A DNA stretch of 64,000 bases from Halomonas llamarensis. GTDB taxonomy: Bacteria; Pseudomonadota; Gammaproteobacteria; Pseudomonadales; Halomonadaceae. The position numbers and the translations under genes were made by a program. Of this stretch, positions 19,882-30,248 are shown one piece after another; position 1 is the first letter of the stretch, and each line of letters opens with the position of its first letter. Where the stretch lies: contig NZ_JAMJPJ010000005.1 of NCBI RefSeq assembly GCF_023555005.1, positions 62,001 to 126,000 on the forward strand. The letters run 5' to 3'. The notes under the pieces are model-generated. The model did not search any database and was not told the origin of the DNA. It worked only from the letters and a program-made list of their open reading frames with translations.

Positions 19882-22800
19882 ATGACGGTTCCGTTTGTCC
19901 ATCTGCGTATACACAGCGAATACTCCCTGGTCGATGGCTTGGTCAAACTTAAGCCGCTGGTCAGCACCACTGAGGCGCACAATATGCCGGCGGTGGCGCT
20001 GACGGATGAAGCAAACCTTTTCGGTTTGGTGAAATTCTACACGGCCGCGCAAAGCGCCGGCATTAAGCCAATTATCGGCAGCGACCTATGGCTGCATAAC
20101 CCTCACGATGAGGTGCACCCGTACCGGCTCACTCTTTTGGCCATGGACGAGACGGGCTATCGCAATCTTACCGAGTTGATTTCGAAAGGGTGGACCGATG
20201 GCCAGCGCCAAGGGCGGGCGATTCTCAACAAGCGCTGGGTGTTGGCGCAAAGCGAAGGGCTGATTGCGCTCTCGGGGGCGCGCGACGGCGAAATCGGCCG
20301 CCACTTGCTTGCCGAACACTACGCAGATGCCAAAGCGTTGTTGCATGAGTGGCAGGCGGCGTTTCCCGAGCGCTTTTATCTCGAACTTACCCGCACTGGG
20401 CGCGCGCTCGAAGAAGCCTGCGTGCACGAAAGCGTCAAACTTGCCATCGACACCGGTACGCCCGTGGTCGCGACCAACGATGTACGCTTTCTTGAGCGCG
20501 ACGACTACTGGGCTCATGAAACCCGGGTCGCCATAGGGGAAGGCAAGGCTATAGACGATCCGCGGCGTGAGCGCAAATACGCTGAGGAGCAATACCTCAA
20601 AAGCCCCGACGAGATGGCTGAGCTCTTTGCGGATATCCCCGAAGCGTTGGAAAACAGCGTGATGATTGCCAAGCGCTGCAGTGTTGATGTGCGCCTAGGG
20701 GAAATCTTTCTGCCCGAGTTCGAAATCCCCGAGGGCATGACCCAGGATGATTTTTTTCGCAAGATTTCCCACGACGGCTTGACCGAGCGTTTGGACTTTC
20801 TTTTTCCGGCGCAGCAGTACCCTCGCGATGATCAAGCGTACCAGGCGATCGATCAGCGTTATCGTGAGCGGCTCGACTTCGAGCTCAACATCATCATCCA
20901 GATGGGGTTCCCCGGTTACTTTTTGATCGTGATGGACTTTATTCAGTGGGCCAAGGACAACGACGTGCCAGTGGGGCCGGGGCGTGGTTCGGGTGCCGGG
21001 TCGCTTGTTGCCTACGCGCAGAAAATCACCGACCTCGACCCGATTGGCTACGACCTGCTTTTTGAGCGCTTTTTGAACCCCGAGCGTGTGTCGATGCCCG
21101 ACTTTGACGTCGACTTTTGCATGGAAAAACGCGACAAGGTCATCGAATACGTTGCCGAACGTTACGGTCGCGATGCGGTGTCGCAGATTGTCACTTTCGG
21201 CACCATGGCGGCGAAGGCGGTGGTGCGCGATGTCGCCCGTGCTCAGGGCAAACCCTATTCCTTGGGCGACAAGCTTTCCAAGCTGATTCCATTTGAAGTA
21301 GGAATGACGCTGGCTAAGGCGATTGACGCCGAGCCCGCCCTGCGAGAGTTTGTCGAAGCTGACGACGAAGCCAGCGAAATCTGGGAAATGGCGCGGAAAC
21401 TTGAAGGCATTACCCGCGGTACCGGTAAGCACGCCGGTGGTGTGGTCATTGCCCCGACGAAGCTAACCGATTTTGCGCCGCTTTTGTGCGATGAAGACGG
21501 CTCGGGGCTTATGGTGCAATTCGATAAGAACGATATCGAAGAAGCGGGGCTGGTGAAGTTCGACTTCCTCGGTCTGCGCACCTTGACGATTATCGACTGG
21601 GCGCTGGAGATGGTCGATAAAGTGCGCGCTGTCGAAGGTGAAGGGCCGCTCAATATCGATGCCATCCCGCTGGATGACGCTCCGACGTTTGACATGCTCA
21701 AACGTGCCGAAACCACCGCGGTATTTCAGCTTGAATCCCGCGGAATGAAGGAGCTGATTAAACGGCTTTTGCCTGATTCGCTCGACGATATGATCGCGCT
21801 TGTCGCGTTGTTCCGCCCCGGCCCGCTTCAGTCGGGCATGGTCGATGATTTTATCAACCGCAAGCACGGCCGCGCGGAAGTGTCTTATCCCCACCCGGAT
21901 TACCAGCACAAGCTGCTGGAGCCAGTGCTGGGCCCCACCTACGGCATTATTCTCTACCAAGAGCAGGTAATGCAGATCGCCCAGGTGATGGCGGGTTATA
22001 GCCTTGGCCAGGCAGATATGCTGCGCCGGGCCATGGGTAAGAAAAAGCCCGAGGAGATGGCCAAGCAGCGCGCTGGCTTTATGGAAGGTTGTGCAGCCAA
22101 CGGGATCGATAAAGACCTCGCGGGCAATATCTTCGACTTGGTCGAGAAATTTGCCGGCTACGGCTTTAACAAGTCGCACTCGGCCGCTTACGCCCTCGTT
22201 TCTTACCAAACCGCGTGGCTCAAAGCGCACTATCCGGGGCCGTTTATGGCCGCGGTGATGTCCACCGAGATGGATAACCTGGATAAGGTCGTCCCGCTGA
22301 TCGAGGAATGCCGCCACCTCAAACTTACCGTGACGCCGCCGGACGTCAACGTAGGTGGCTACAAGTTCACCGTCGATACCGATGGCCGCGTAGTCTATGG
22401 CCTCGGCGCGATTCGTGGCGTGGGCGAAGGGCCGATTGGCGCGATTGTCGAGGCGCGCGACGCCGAAGGACCGTTTGCCGATCTGTTCGACTTCTGCCGT
22501 CGCATCGATCCTAAACGCATAAACAAGCGCACGCTGGAAGCGCTGATTCGTTCCGGTGCGCTGGATAATCTTGGCCCTAATCGTGCCGTGTTATTTGCGT
22601 CGATGGAGGATGCCCTCAAGGCCGCCGCGCAAAACCATACCAACCAAAACCTCGGTATGCTGGATATGTTCGGCGATGCCTTTGAAGCCGCCGAAGATAA
22701 CGATGTCTATGCTGAGTATTTGGGCGTGCGCGAATGGACTGACCGCGAGCGTTTGGCGGGCGAAAAAGAGACCTTGGGGCTTTACCTCACCGGTCACCCG

Positions 22801-23382
22801 ATTGACGAGTACGAGCGCGAGTTGAAGCGTTTTGTCTCGACTCGGATCGTCGATTTATCGCCCTCCTGGGAGCCACAGCGTGTTGCCGGGCTTGTGGTGG
22901 GCGTGCGCACGATGAAGTCCAAGCGCGGTGACACCATGGCATTTATTACGCTTGATGACCGCACCGGGCGGATCGAAGCCTCGCTGTTTGGCGAGCTTTT
23001 TGATCAGCTTCGTGGTCAGATCGAGTCAGATCAGGTGCTGATCGTCGAAGGCGATGTCTCAAGCGATGACTATACGGGCGGGTTGAAGCTGCGCGGCAAA
23101 GACGTCACCCCGATGGTGGCGGCGCGCGCGCGTTACGGCGAATCAATCGACGTAGCGCTTGAAGCCGACAACATTAATGGCCGCCTGGTTGAGAACTTGC
23201 GCGATAGCTTGACGCCGTATCGCGATAGCGACGGCTTACCGGTACGGCTGCAGTATCGCCACCCGGACGCCACGGCATGGTTTGAACTTGCCGCCGAGTG
23301 GCGGGTGGCGCCGAGCGATGATTTGTTACTGGCGCTTAAAGACGTGCAAGGCCAGGTTGGCGTTCAACTTCGCTATCGCTAA
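19882..23382 (+). CDS. dnaE: DNA polymerase III subunit alpha
   Basis: Replicative polymerase catalytic subunit. N-terminal PHP domain ([15 protein letters not shown], residues 5-19), C-family polymerase palm with catalytic PDFDVDFC near residue 405 and [15 protein letters not shown] near 365-380, helix-hairpin-helix and OB-fold near 990 ([21 protein letters not shown]). The frame opens at ATG 19855, but the conserved sequence begins at the second ATG (19882, MTVPFVHLR), giving 1166 residues, close to E. coli (1160). Confidence 0.97.
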   Translation: MTVPFVHLRIHSEYSLVDGLVKLKPLVSTTEAHNMPAVALTDEANLFGLVKFYTAAQSAGIKPIIGSDLWLHNPHDEVHPYRLTLLAMDETGYRNLTELISKGWTDGQRQGRAILNKRWVLAQSEGLIALSGARDGEIGRHLLAEHYADAKALLHEWQAAFPERFYLELTRTGRALEEACVHESVKLAIDTGTPVVATNDVRFLERDDYWAHETRVAIGEGKAIDDPRRERKYAEEQYLKSPDEMAELFADIPEALENSVMIAKRCSVDVRLGEIFLPEFEIPEGMTQDDFFRKISHDGLTERLDFLFPAQQYPRDDQAYQAIDQRYRERLDFELNIIIQMGFPGYFLIVMDFIQWAKDNDVPVGPGRGSGAGSLVAYAQKITDLDPIGYDLLFERFLNPERVSMPDFDVDFCMEKRDKVIEYVAERYGRDAVSQIVTFGTMAAKAVVRDVARAQGKPYSLGDKLSKLIPFEVGMTLAKAIDAEPALREFVEADDEASEIWEMARKLEGITRGTGKHAGGVVIAPTKLTDFAPLLCDEDGSGLMVQFDKNDIEEAGLVKFDFLGLRTLTIIDWALEMVDKVRAVEGEGPLNIDAIPLDDAPTFDMLKRAETTAVFQLESRGMKELIKRLLPDSLDDMIALVALFRPGPLQSGMVDDFINRKHGRAEVSYPHPDYQHKLLEPVLGPTYGIILYQEQVMQIAQVMAGYSLGQADMLRRAMGKKKPEEMAKQRAGFMEGCAANGIDKDLAGNIFDLVEKFAGYGFNKSHSAAYALVSYQTAWLKAHYPGPFMAAVMSTEMDNLDKVVPLIEECRHLKLTVTPPDVNVGGYKFTVDTDGRVVYGLGAIRGVGEGPIGAIVEARDAEGPFADLFDFCRRIDPKRINKRTLEALIRSGALDNLGPNRAVLFASMEDALKAAAQNHTNQNLGMLDMFGDAFEAAEDNDVYAEYLGVREWTDRERLAGEKETLGLYLTGHPIDEYERELKRFVSTRIVDLSPSWEPQRVAGLVVGVRTMKSKRGDTMAFITLDDRTGRIEASLFGELFDQLRGQIESDQVLIVEGDVSSDDYTGGLKLRGKDVTPMVAARARYGESIDVALEADNINGRLVENLRDSLTPYRDSDGLPVRLQYRHPDATAWFELAAEWRVAPSDDLLLALKDVQGQVGVQLRYR

Positions 23383-23393
23383 TGGGGGACAAC

Positions 23394-24518
23394 ATGCAGG
23401 TTGATCGGTCAGCTTTTGCTGATCTTTTATTGCAAGGAGCCCCTGAAAAGGAGCGTGCGCAACTGGCAGACGAGCTTGAAGTGCTTGCGGAGTGTGTCAG
23501 TAACCGACATTTTGCTGCGGGCGAATATCTGATCAAAGAAGGTGATATTGGTGACGCGGCGTACTTGATCAGCAAAGGGGATGTGGAAATCCTCAAGCAA
23601 GGCAAGCCGCATCCTGTTGGAACAGCGGGTGCTGGTAATCTATTGGGTGAGCTGGCGTTAGAGGCCCGCGGTCAGCGAGCGGCAAGCGTAAAAGCGGTAA
23701 CGGATGTACACGCTTACCGCATTCGCGCAGAAGATTACCTGAAAGCTGTCAAAACGTGGCCGGAATTCAAGCGTTTGGTCACGCATAAGCTATATCAGCA
23801 ACTGAGCGATAAACACCAAGACCTGCAGGCGAGACATCAACAGCTCCTTGAAGCTCAGAAAGAGAAAGACTCGCTGGGTTTTCTTTTGGTAACGCTTTTG
23901 CTGTTGTTGACCAGTTATGCGTTAGTCAATGGTTTTATGGTCAACCTTCTGGCGCTGCCTACCGATAGTTGGTTGATGTTTTCTTTTTCCAGAATCACCG
24001 AATTGATGGCGGTGATTATTCTCTGGCAGTTAGTACGTCGGTCCGGGCTGACAGCCAACGATATGGGATTGACGATGGCTAATGTGGGATCGTCACTTAA
24101 AGAATCCTTACTTCTCACTCTGATGGCCATGCTGTTGTTGTACGGGCTTGCCGTGTATTTGGCAGCCTATTGGGATAAACCCACAGGGTGGACCCTATCG
24201 CGCTTTGATTACAGCTATGCAACGTACTTGATAGTCGCTCCGTTACAGGAGTGGGTGGCGCGTGGCGTTTTTCAAACCAGTTTGGAAAAGCTTTTAGGCA
24301 AGGGTAAGGGGTTGGTAGCCGTGATACTGTCCTCTTTGGTTTTTGCTACATTGCATCTTCACGTTAACCCTATTTTATCCATTGTCAGCTTGGTCAGCGG
24401 CCTGATCTGGGGGTCGCTGTTCTTGAGGCACCGCAATCTTATCGGGATTTCGGTTTCGCATTTTTTGCTGGGCAATTGGGTCGCATTTCTCGGGCTCTGG
24501 GCTTTATGGGCCGGGTGA
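23394..24518 (+). CDS. Cyclic-nucleotide-binding domain fused to CPBP-family (Rce1-like) membrane protein
   Basis: N-terminal cNMP-binding/CRP-like domain (about residues 30-130) with an intact-looking phosphate-binding cassette: GELAL, then RAAS. A short charged coiled coil (about 140-160) follows, then about seven membrane segments ending in a CPBP/CAAX-protease-like domain. The motif usually EExxxR reads QEWVAR here; FATLHL keeps the second-motif His; and the last motif reads SHFLLGN, with Gly at H+4 where Asn is usual. So the fold fits, but catalysis is doubtful. ATG 23394 has GGGGA upstream; ATG 23382, overlapping the dnaE stop, is an alternative. Sits between the usually adjacent dnaE and accA. 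Function unknown. Confidence 0.75.
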   Translation: MQVDRSAFADLLLQGAPEKERAQLADELEVLAECVSNRHFAAGEYLIKEGDIGDAAYLISKGDVEILKQGKPHPVGTAGAGNLLGELALEARGQRAASVKAVTDVHAYRIRAEDYLKAVKTWPEFKRLVTHKLYQQLSDKHQDLQARHQQLLEAQKEKDSLGFLLVTLLLLLTSYALVNGFMVNLLALPTDSWLMFSFSRITELMAVIILWQLVRRSGLTANDMGLTMANVGSSLKESLLLTLMAMLLLYGLAVYLAAYWDKPTGWTLSRFDYSYATYLIVAPLQEWVARGVFQTSLEKLLGKGKGLVAVILSSLVFATLHLHVNPILSIVSLVSGLIWGSLFLRHRNLIGISVSHFLLGNWVAFLGLWALWAG

Positions 24519-24618
24519 GCGGGTTTGCCATGCCCATAAGGGAGAAATGATCACCAAGAGGTGAGCCATGTCGGCAGCATCGCGCTTAGCGGTGATGATC
24601 AAGATGGCTCGGCTTAGC

Positions 24619-24646
24619 TTGCGTGACAAGGTCAAGGTGCGATAAT
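24619..24646 (+). promoter_or_regulatory. Candidate sigma-70 promoter of accA
   Basis: TTGCGT (24619-24624), 16-bp spacer, GATAAT (24641-24646), five of six matches to the -10 consensus. It is 52 bp upstream of the accA ATG, in the 180-bp gap after the cNMP-CPBP gene. The rest of that gap shows nothing recognisable. Confidence 0.5.
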
Positions 24647-24698
24647 GCGTTATCCTATTGCGCGATCCGAGAAGGCTTAATTTTTACAGGCTTAGCCG

Positions 24699-25655
24699 AT
24701 GAATCCTAATTACCTCGATTTTGAACAGCCGATTGCCGAATTACAGGCAAAAATTGAAGAACTGCGTCTGGTTAGCTCCGATAGCCAAGTCAATCTCTCT
24801 GATGAAATTGGCCGCTTGGAGGAGAAGAGCCGCAGGCTCACCGAGTCAATCTTCAAAGACTTGACTCCTTGGCAAGTGTCCCAGCTTTCACGGCATCCTC
24901 AGCGCCCTTACACGCTGGACTACATTGAGCACATATTTACCGATTTTGACGAATTGCACGGGGACCGCCGTTTTGCCGATGACGCCGCTATCGTCGGCGG
25001 CGTTGCACGCCTTAACGACAAGCCCATGATGGTAATTGGCCATCAAAAAGGCCGTGATGTGAAAGAAAAGGTGCGGCGCAATTTTGGCATGCCCCGGCCC
25101 GAAGGTTATCGCAAAGCGTGTCGCTTGATGGAGATGGCCGAGCGCTTCAATATGCCCATCTTCACCTTTATCGACACACCCGGGGCCTACCCCGGCATTG
25201 ACGCCGAAGAGCGCGGTCAATCTGAGGCGATTGCTCATAACCTTGCGGTCATGTCACGGCTCAAGACGCCAATTATCTCGACGGTCGTCGGTGAGGGTGG
25301 CTCTGGCGGTGCGCTCGCCATTGGCGTGTGCGACGAGTTGCACATGCTGCAGTACTCGACGTATGCCGTTATTTCGCCTGAAGGCTGCGCCTCGATTTTA
25401 TGGAAGAGCGCCGAAAAAGCCTCTGATGCCGCTCAGGCCATGGGCATTACCGCTGAGCGCTTGAAAGAGCTGGGTTTTGTCGATGCGCTAGTGAAAGAGC
25501 CGCTTGGGGGCGCGCATCGCCACCCGATTAATACTGCTTCGCGGGTCAGCGAGGCGCTTAGCGCGAGCTTAGAGCGTTTGCAGTCGATGGATACCGACGC
25601 GCTGCTATCGCGCCGCTACGAACGGTTGATGAGCTATGGCGCCCCCGCCGCTTGA
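24699..25655 (+). CDS. accA: Acetyl-CoA carboxylase carboxyltransferase subunit alpha
   Basis: Carboxyltransferase alpha subunit, partner of AccD, making malonyl-CoA for fatty acids. Starts [22 protein letters not shown]; carries [10 protein letters not shown] near residue 90, [17 protein letters not shown] near 155-172 and [12 protein letters not shown] near 205. 318 residues, as in E. coli (319). Its last 20 bp overlap tilS. Confidence 0.97.
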   Translation: MNPNYLDFEQPIAELQAKIEELRLVSSDSQVNLSDEIGRLEEKSRRLTESIFKDLTPWQVSQLSRHPQRPYTLDYIEHIFTDFDELHGDRRFADDAAIVGGVARLNDKPMMVIGHQKGRDVKEKVRRNFGMPRPEGYRKACRLMEMAERFNMPIFTFIDTPGAYPGIDAEERGQSEAIAHNLAVMSRLKTPIISTVVGEGGSGGALAIGVCDELHMLQYSTYAVISPEGCASILWKSAEKASDAAQAMGITAERLKELGFVDALVKEPLGGAHRHPINTASRVSEALSASLERLQSMDTDALLSRRYERLMSYGAPAA

Positions 25656-26934
25656 TTCCCTTTTAACGCGACTGCACAGCGCCCTGGCGGAAACCCCGCC
25701 GGGGCGCTCTGTTTGGGTGGCAATCTCCGGCGGGCTGGACTCAACGCTGTTGCTGTCGCTGGCTGTCATCGCATGTAAAGAGACGCAGACATCGCTAAAA
25801 GCGATTCACGTCCATCACGGCCTGCAAGCGGCCGCAGAGACGTTCGAGCAGCACTGCCGCAAGCTTTGTGCGAGCCTGAGCGTACCGTTGACGGTGGCTC
25901 GTGTGAGTGTGAGTTCAAATGGGCAAGGGGTCGAGGGTGCGTCGCGCGAGGCTCGTTACGCCGCGTTTGCCGAGCACGTTTCCGCAGGCGACGATCTGTG
26001 GCTGGCGCAGCACCAAAACGATCAGGCGGAAACCTTTCTGCTTGCCGCCCTTCGCGGCAGTGGGCTGCGGGGCGTAAGCGCGATGCCCAAACAACGACCT
26101 TGGCGAGGGGGAAAAATCATTCGACCGTGGCTCGATGTTCCTCAAGACGACCTCACGTGTGCCGCAGAAGCGCTTGGGTTAACCTGGTGCGATGATCCTT
26201 CCAACGCCAAGACCCATTACAACCGTAACTTTCTACGTCACCGTGTTTTTCCGGTGCTTAGCGAGCGCTGGGTGCGCACGCATGCTTGTTTTGCCGCTGT
26301 CGCTGAACAGGCGGGCGATGCCGATGCGCTATTAACCGAGTACGCAGAGGAGGAGCTTGCCACACTGAGTGTTGGGGAAGGGCAGCTTGATGTGACAGCA
26401 CTTGGGCGGCGCTCACTGGCGCGCCAGCGGCTTTTGGTGCGCACCTTATGTCAGCAATTGGGGATGGTAACACCGCCGCGCAAACGGCTAGAAAGCCTGC
26501 TTTCGCAGCTGGACGCCGGGGCTGGCGCTCAGGTGCGAGTCGCGTGGGGCAACGTTGAGGCCCGGGTTTGGCAACAACGGTTTTATTTAATCAAGCAGCG
26601 CGCGCCATTGCCCGCATGGTGCGCCACCTGGGACGGGCAAGCGAAGCTAGTGACACCTCTCGGTGAGGTGCCGCTTTCGCTGGTAAGTGAGTCATCGCTT
26701 ACCGTAATGTGGCGCCAGGGCGGGGAGGTGTTAGAGATGCCTAAACGTGGTCGGCGGGATCTCAAGCGGTTACTGCAAGAGGCGAATATTCCGCCTTGGG
26801 AGCGCGAGCGCGTGGTGGTTATCTGGCGAGAAAATACGGACCGCACAATCCGCTGCATTGCTGCCGTGTACCCGCCCGACAGACTTTGCTGGCAGGCGGC
26901 GGGTGAAATGGTGATATGGCATAACGCGTTGTAG
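25636..26934 (+). CDS. tilS: tRNA(Ile)-lysidine synthase
   Basis: Converts C34 of the CAU-anticodon tRNA-Ile to lysidine, preventing misreading of AUA/AUG. N-terminal PP-loop ATPase motif AISGGLDST near residues 29-37, [15 protein letters not shown] near 60, and the family element [19 protein letters not shown] near 183-200. The C-terminal TilS domain ends with [17 protein letters not shown] and PPDRLCW. 432 residues. ATG 25636 lies inside the accA end; accA-tilS adjacency is conserved. Confidence 0.95.
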   Translation: MAPPPLDSLLTRLHSALAETPPGRSVWVAISGGLDSTLLLSLAVIACKETQTSLKAIHVHHGLQAAAETFEQHCRKLCASLSVPLTVARVSVSSNGQGVEGASREARYAAFAEHVSAGDDLWLAQHQNDQAETFLLAALRGSGLRGVSAMPKQRPWRGGKIIRPWLDVPQDDLTCAAEALGLTWCDDPSNAKTHYNRNFLRHRVFPVLSERWVRTHACFAAVAEQAGDADALLTEYAEEELATLSVGEGQLDVTALGRRSLARQRLLVRTLCQQLGMVTPPRKRLESLLSQLDAGAGAQVRVAWGNVEARVWQQRFYLIKQRAPLPAWCATWDGQAKLVTPLGEVPLSLVSESSLTVMWRQGGEVLEMPKRGRRDLKRLLQEANIPPWERERVVVIWRENTDRTIRCIAAVYPPDRLCWQAAGEMVIWHNAL

Positions 26935-26951
26935 GCGAACGGATGGCTGGG

Positions 26952-28499
26952 TTAACGAATCACGAGCGAAAAGCCTGCGCTCTCCATGTAGGCCTGCTCC
27001 TGCTCTAAGTCCGTGCTCAGCAGGGTGGGCTCGTCGCTTTTGGGCAGCTCAATGCAAAGCGCATCGCCCTGAACGCTAAATGCAGGCAGTGGCGGTGGAG
27101 TCTCAGGGCGCGCATGATTCAGCAGCACGCTTAAACGCAGAAGTCTCGCCAGTCGGGCGCATATGGCTTGCTGCGCTTTTGGCAGCGCTTGCCACTCTTT
27201 TAGCGGAAACTTGCGCCGGTGGGCGCGCACTAAAAAGGCCAGTAGGCGTTGTTCTGGGCGTGAAAAACCCGAAAGATCCGAGTGCTCAAGAAGGTAGGCG
27301 CCGTGGCGGTGGAACTGGCTATGGGAAATAGCCAAGCCAATCTCGTGCACATCGCTTGCCCAGCATAAATAGCGCCCATGATCATCGCTTAACTGCCATT
27401 CCTCGCGTACCGCTTGAAACAGACGGTTTGCCGTATCAGCGACGTTTTCTGCCTGGCGGGTATCCACGTCGTAACAGCGCCTAAGCGACGCCAGGGTTTT
27501 TAGCCGTGAGTCCTCAGCGCTGTTGCGCCCGGCCATGTCAAAAAGTACCCCTTCCCGTAAGGCACCGTCGGCAAAGCGCATCTGCTCCAATTCAAAGGCT
27601 TCAAAGATGGCGCTTAAAATGGCGATACCGGCAGGGAATACCTTCGCACGGTCAGGTTTTAACCCTTCAAGGGCGACTTTATCGACGTGTTTGCATTTGA
27701 TAATTCGCTCGCGCAGTTTTTTCAGCCCTGCCCGCGTAATGAGTCCTTCTTGCGGCGTATCGGCATATGCGTGTAATACGCTGGCGGCCGCTTTAATCGT
27801 GCCGCTAGAGCCGACCGGGTCTTCCCAACCCAGGCGCTGGTAAGGGCGCTGGATATTGGCAAGCTCAGAGAGCGCGGCGAGCTCTGCTTTGCGCATGCGT
27901 TTATCGCTGAGCTCGCCGTCTGGGAAAAACCGGCGGGAAAACGTGATACAGCCCATGCGCAAGCTCTCCAGCGCCATGGGCTCAAATGATTCGCCGATAA
28001 TAAACTCGGTTGACCCTCCGCCAATATCGATAATTAGCCGGCGCCCGCTTTCCGCAAGTGCATGAGCTGCACCAAGATAGATCAGGCGCGCCTCTTCGCG
28101 TCCGGCAATAATCTCGATAGGGTGGCCGAGTTGTGCTTCAGCCAAGTCGATAAACGTTTGGCTATTGTGGGCATCACGCAAGGCGTTGGTGCCGACGATA
28201 CGCAACTGTGACGCAGGAATGCCGCTAAGAAACGGGGCAAAGCGTCCCAGGCAATCGAGCGCGCGCTGCATGGCGGTGTCGCTAAGAAAGCCGTCTTCAT
28301 TAAGACCGGCGGCAAGTTGGACCTTTTCACCCAGACGCGCGACGACCTGAAGTCGCTCATTTTGATAGTTGGCGACAAGCAGGTGGAAGCTGTTGGAGCC
28401 CATGTCAATGGCAGCGAGACGCTGTGGCTCGCCGCTGTCAGCGTCACTGCGGGTGGTGCCGGGCAGTGAATCGTAGGGGAGCAAGATGTCCTTGGGCAT
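26952..28499 (-). CDS. ppx: Exopolyphosphatase / guanosine pentaphosphate phosphatase family protein
   Basis: ASKHA-fold Ppx/GppA enzyme degrading polyphosphate (and possibly pppGpp). Seen: AIDMGSNSFHLLVA near residue 31-44 (phosphate-binding), GREEARLIYLGAAHAL near 130 and the second phosphate loop IDIGGGSTEFI near 155. The C-terminal HD-like helical domain is present, so it is the long form (515 residues). ATG 28499 is preceded by AAGGA; the frame is open nine codons further to a TTG. Convergent with tilS and divergent from rho. Ppx versus GppA cannot be settled by eye. Confidence 0.88.
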   Translation of the reverse strand: MPKDILLPYDSLPGTTRSDADSGEPQRLAAIDMGSNSFHLLVANYQNERLQVVARLGEKVQLAAGLNEDGFLSDTAMQRALDCLGRFAPFLSGIPASQLRIVGTNALRDAHNSQTFIDLAEAQLGHPIEIIAGREEARLIYLGAAHALAESGRRLIIDIGGGSTEFIIGESFEPMALESLRMGCITFSRRFFPDGELSDKRMRKAELAALSELANIQRPYQRLGWEDPVGSSGTIKAAASVLHAYADTPQEGLITRAGLKKLRERIIKCKHVDKVALEGLKPDRAKVFPAGIAILSAIFEAFELEQMRFADGALREGVLFDMAGRNSAEDSRLKTLASLRRCYDVDTRQAENVADTANRLFQAVREEWQLSDDHGRYLCWASDVHEIGLAISHSQFHRHGAYLLEHSDLSGFSRPEQRLLAFLVRAHRRKFPLKEWQALPKAQQAICARLARLLRLSVLLNHARPETPPPLPAFSVQGDALCIELPKSDEPTLLSTDLEQEQAYMESAGFSLVIR

Positions 28500-28948
28500 G
28501 AGCTGTCCTTGAGGTTGGCTATACAAAGGTTGAGGGGCACTATCTTGATTGTCAATTGCTGAGGGCTTGCGTTTGGGTCAGAGCTTGTCTACCATCCCGC
28601 TATTGGTTTGATTCGGATCGACATGTCATGTGTTTTTGGCAACGCTCGGTTTCGATCACCTCAGGCTTAGTCAGCTCAATGGCGAGCCGCCCCGATGTCC
28701 AAGTCGTCAGATTGCCCGCTGGTATAGTCGGTTCCATTGTGAATCAATATGCTTCTGGGATCAGTAAGTGTTAGCACCCTCGCGCTGAGCGAAGCCGATT
28801 ACGCTCAGTAGTGTCTTTTTATTTCGAGCGCGTGCCCCCGGGATCTGAACGCACCCTGCGACGTGGCAGTTTAAAGCGTCGCTTCATGCCTCCTTTCTTA
28901 TTTCCGGCGCCTGGCGCCAGCTTCCATGAGCAACGTTCTAACACACCG
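28500..28948 (+). promoter_or_regulatory. ppx-rho divergent region with long rho leader
   Basis: About 450 bp with no convincing gene. A TATAGT -10-like element is present near 28714-28719 (TGGTATAGTCGG). A hairpin CTGAGCG (28785-28791) / CGCTCAG (28802-28808) is followed eight bases later by TCTTTTTATTT, resembling an attenuator. The rho frame stays open from 28811, but that stretch has no Rho homology. rho is autoregulated by Rho-dependent attenuation in its leader in E. coli, so a long leader is expected. No trxA, the frequent upstream neighbour of rho, is present. Confidence 0.4.
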
Positions 28949-30208
28949 ATGAATCTCACTGAACTTAAGCAAAAACCCGTTCCCGAGCTGCTCGATATTG
29001 CCCGCGAGATGGGAATCGACAACCTCGCCCGTTCGCGCAAGCAGGACATCATTTTCGCCATCCTTAAGAAACACGCCAAAAGTGGCGAGGATATCTACGG
29101 CGACGGTGTACTGGAAATTCTTCAGGATGGCTTTGGCTTCCTGCGCAGCGCCGACAGCTCGTATCTCGCTGGGCCAGACGATATTTACGTCTCGCCCTCA
29201 CAAATCCGCCGCTTTAACCTGCGCAAAGGTGACTCCATTGCCGGGAAAATTCGTCCGCCGAAAGAAGGCGAACGCTATTTTGCCCTGCTGAAAGTCAGCC
29301 AGATCAACTTTGATCGGCCGGAGAACGCCAAGCACAAGATTCTCTTTGAGAACTTGACGCCGCTGTTCCCCGATGAGCGTATGTTCATGGAGATCGGTAA
29401 CGGTTCGACGGAAGATCTAACGTCGCGCATTATCGATCTCACCGCGCCTATCGGCAAAGGCCAGCGTGGACTTTTGGTCTCCCCGCCCAAGGCGGGTAAG
29501 ACGCTAATGCTGCAGAACATCGCCACGTCGATCACGCGCAACAACCCCGAGTGTCATTTGATCGTGCTGCTGATCGATGAGCGCCCGGAGGAAGTGACCG
29601 AAATGTCACGTACCGTGCGCGGTGAAGTGGTCGCATCGACCTTTGATGAGCCGCCGGCGCGCCACGTACAAGTTGCGGAAATGGTGATCGAGAAAGCCAA
29701 GCGTCTGGTCGAGCATAAAAAAGACGTGGTTATCCTGCTCGACTCTATTACCCGCTTGGCGCGCGCCTACAACACTGTGGTGCCAAGCTCCGGCAAAGTC
29801 TTAACCGGTGGCGTCGACGCGCATGCACTTGAGAAGCCCAAGCGGTTCTTCGGCGCGGCGCGTAATATCGAAGAAGGCGGCAGCCTGACCATTATTGCCA
29901 CGGCGCTCGTGGATACCGGTTCGAAAATGGATGAAGTGATTTTCGAAGAGTTCAAGGGCACCGGTAACATGGAAGCGCACCTTGACCGCAAACTGGCCGA
30001 AAAGCGCGTTTTCCCTGCCATTAATATCCGCCGCAGTGGTACCCGCCGTGAAGATTTGATCGCCTCTGAGGATGAAATGCAGCGTATGTGGATTCTACGC
30101 AAGCTGCTCAACCCGATGGACGATATCGCGGCGACTGAGTTCTTGATCGACCGTCTTAAAGACACCAAAACTAACTTGGAGTTCTTTGAGGCCATGAAGC
30201 GCCGCTAA
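28949..30208 (+). CDS. rho: Transcription termination factor Rho
   Basis: Hexameric RNA helicase. ATG 28949 begins [18 protein letters not shown] and gives 419 residues, exactly the E. coli length. The N-terminal RNA-binding domain has DGFGFLR near 60; the Walker A motif SPPKAGKT is near 178-185; Walker [17 protein letters not shown] and the Q/R loops follow. The Shine-Dalgarno is weak. A small hairpin overlaps the stop codon (AAGCGCC 30197-30203 / GGCGCTT 30209-30215). Confidence 0.98.
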   Translation: MNLTELKQKPVPELLDIAREMGIDNLARSRKQDIIFAILKKHAKSGEDIYGDGVLEILQDGFGFLRSADSSYLAGPDDIYVSPSQIRRFNLRKGDSIAGKIRPPKEGERYFALLKVSQINFDRPENAKHKILFENLTPLFPDERMFMEIGNGSTEDLTSRIIDLTAPIGKGQRGLLVSPPKAGKTLMLQNIATSITRNNPECHLIVLLIDERPEEVTEMSRTVRGEVVASTFDEPPARHVQVAEMVIEKAKRLVEHKKDVVILLDSITRLARAYNTVVPSSGKVLTGGVDAHALEKPKRFFGAARNIEEGGSLTIIATALVDTGSKMDEVIFEEFKGTGNMEAHLDRKLAEKRVFPAINIRRSGTRREDLIASEDEMQRMWILRKLLNPMDDIAATEFLIDRLKDTKTNLEFFEAMKRR

Positions 30209-30248
30209 GGCGCTTTGGTCGTCTTACCCTTGAGCCGGGGAGCCAACA

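Noticed and set aside
20695-22317. Minus-strand open frames of 150-280 codons opposite dnaE
   Set aside because: Antisense shadows of a long G+C-rich gene; no recognisable protein.
28811-28948. 46-codon extension of Rho
   Set aside because: The internal ATG at 28949 gives exactly the family length and N-terminal sequence; the extension lies in the leader.
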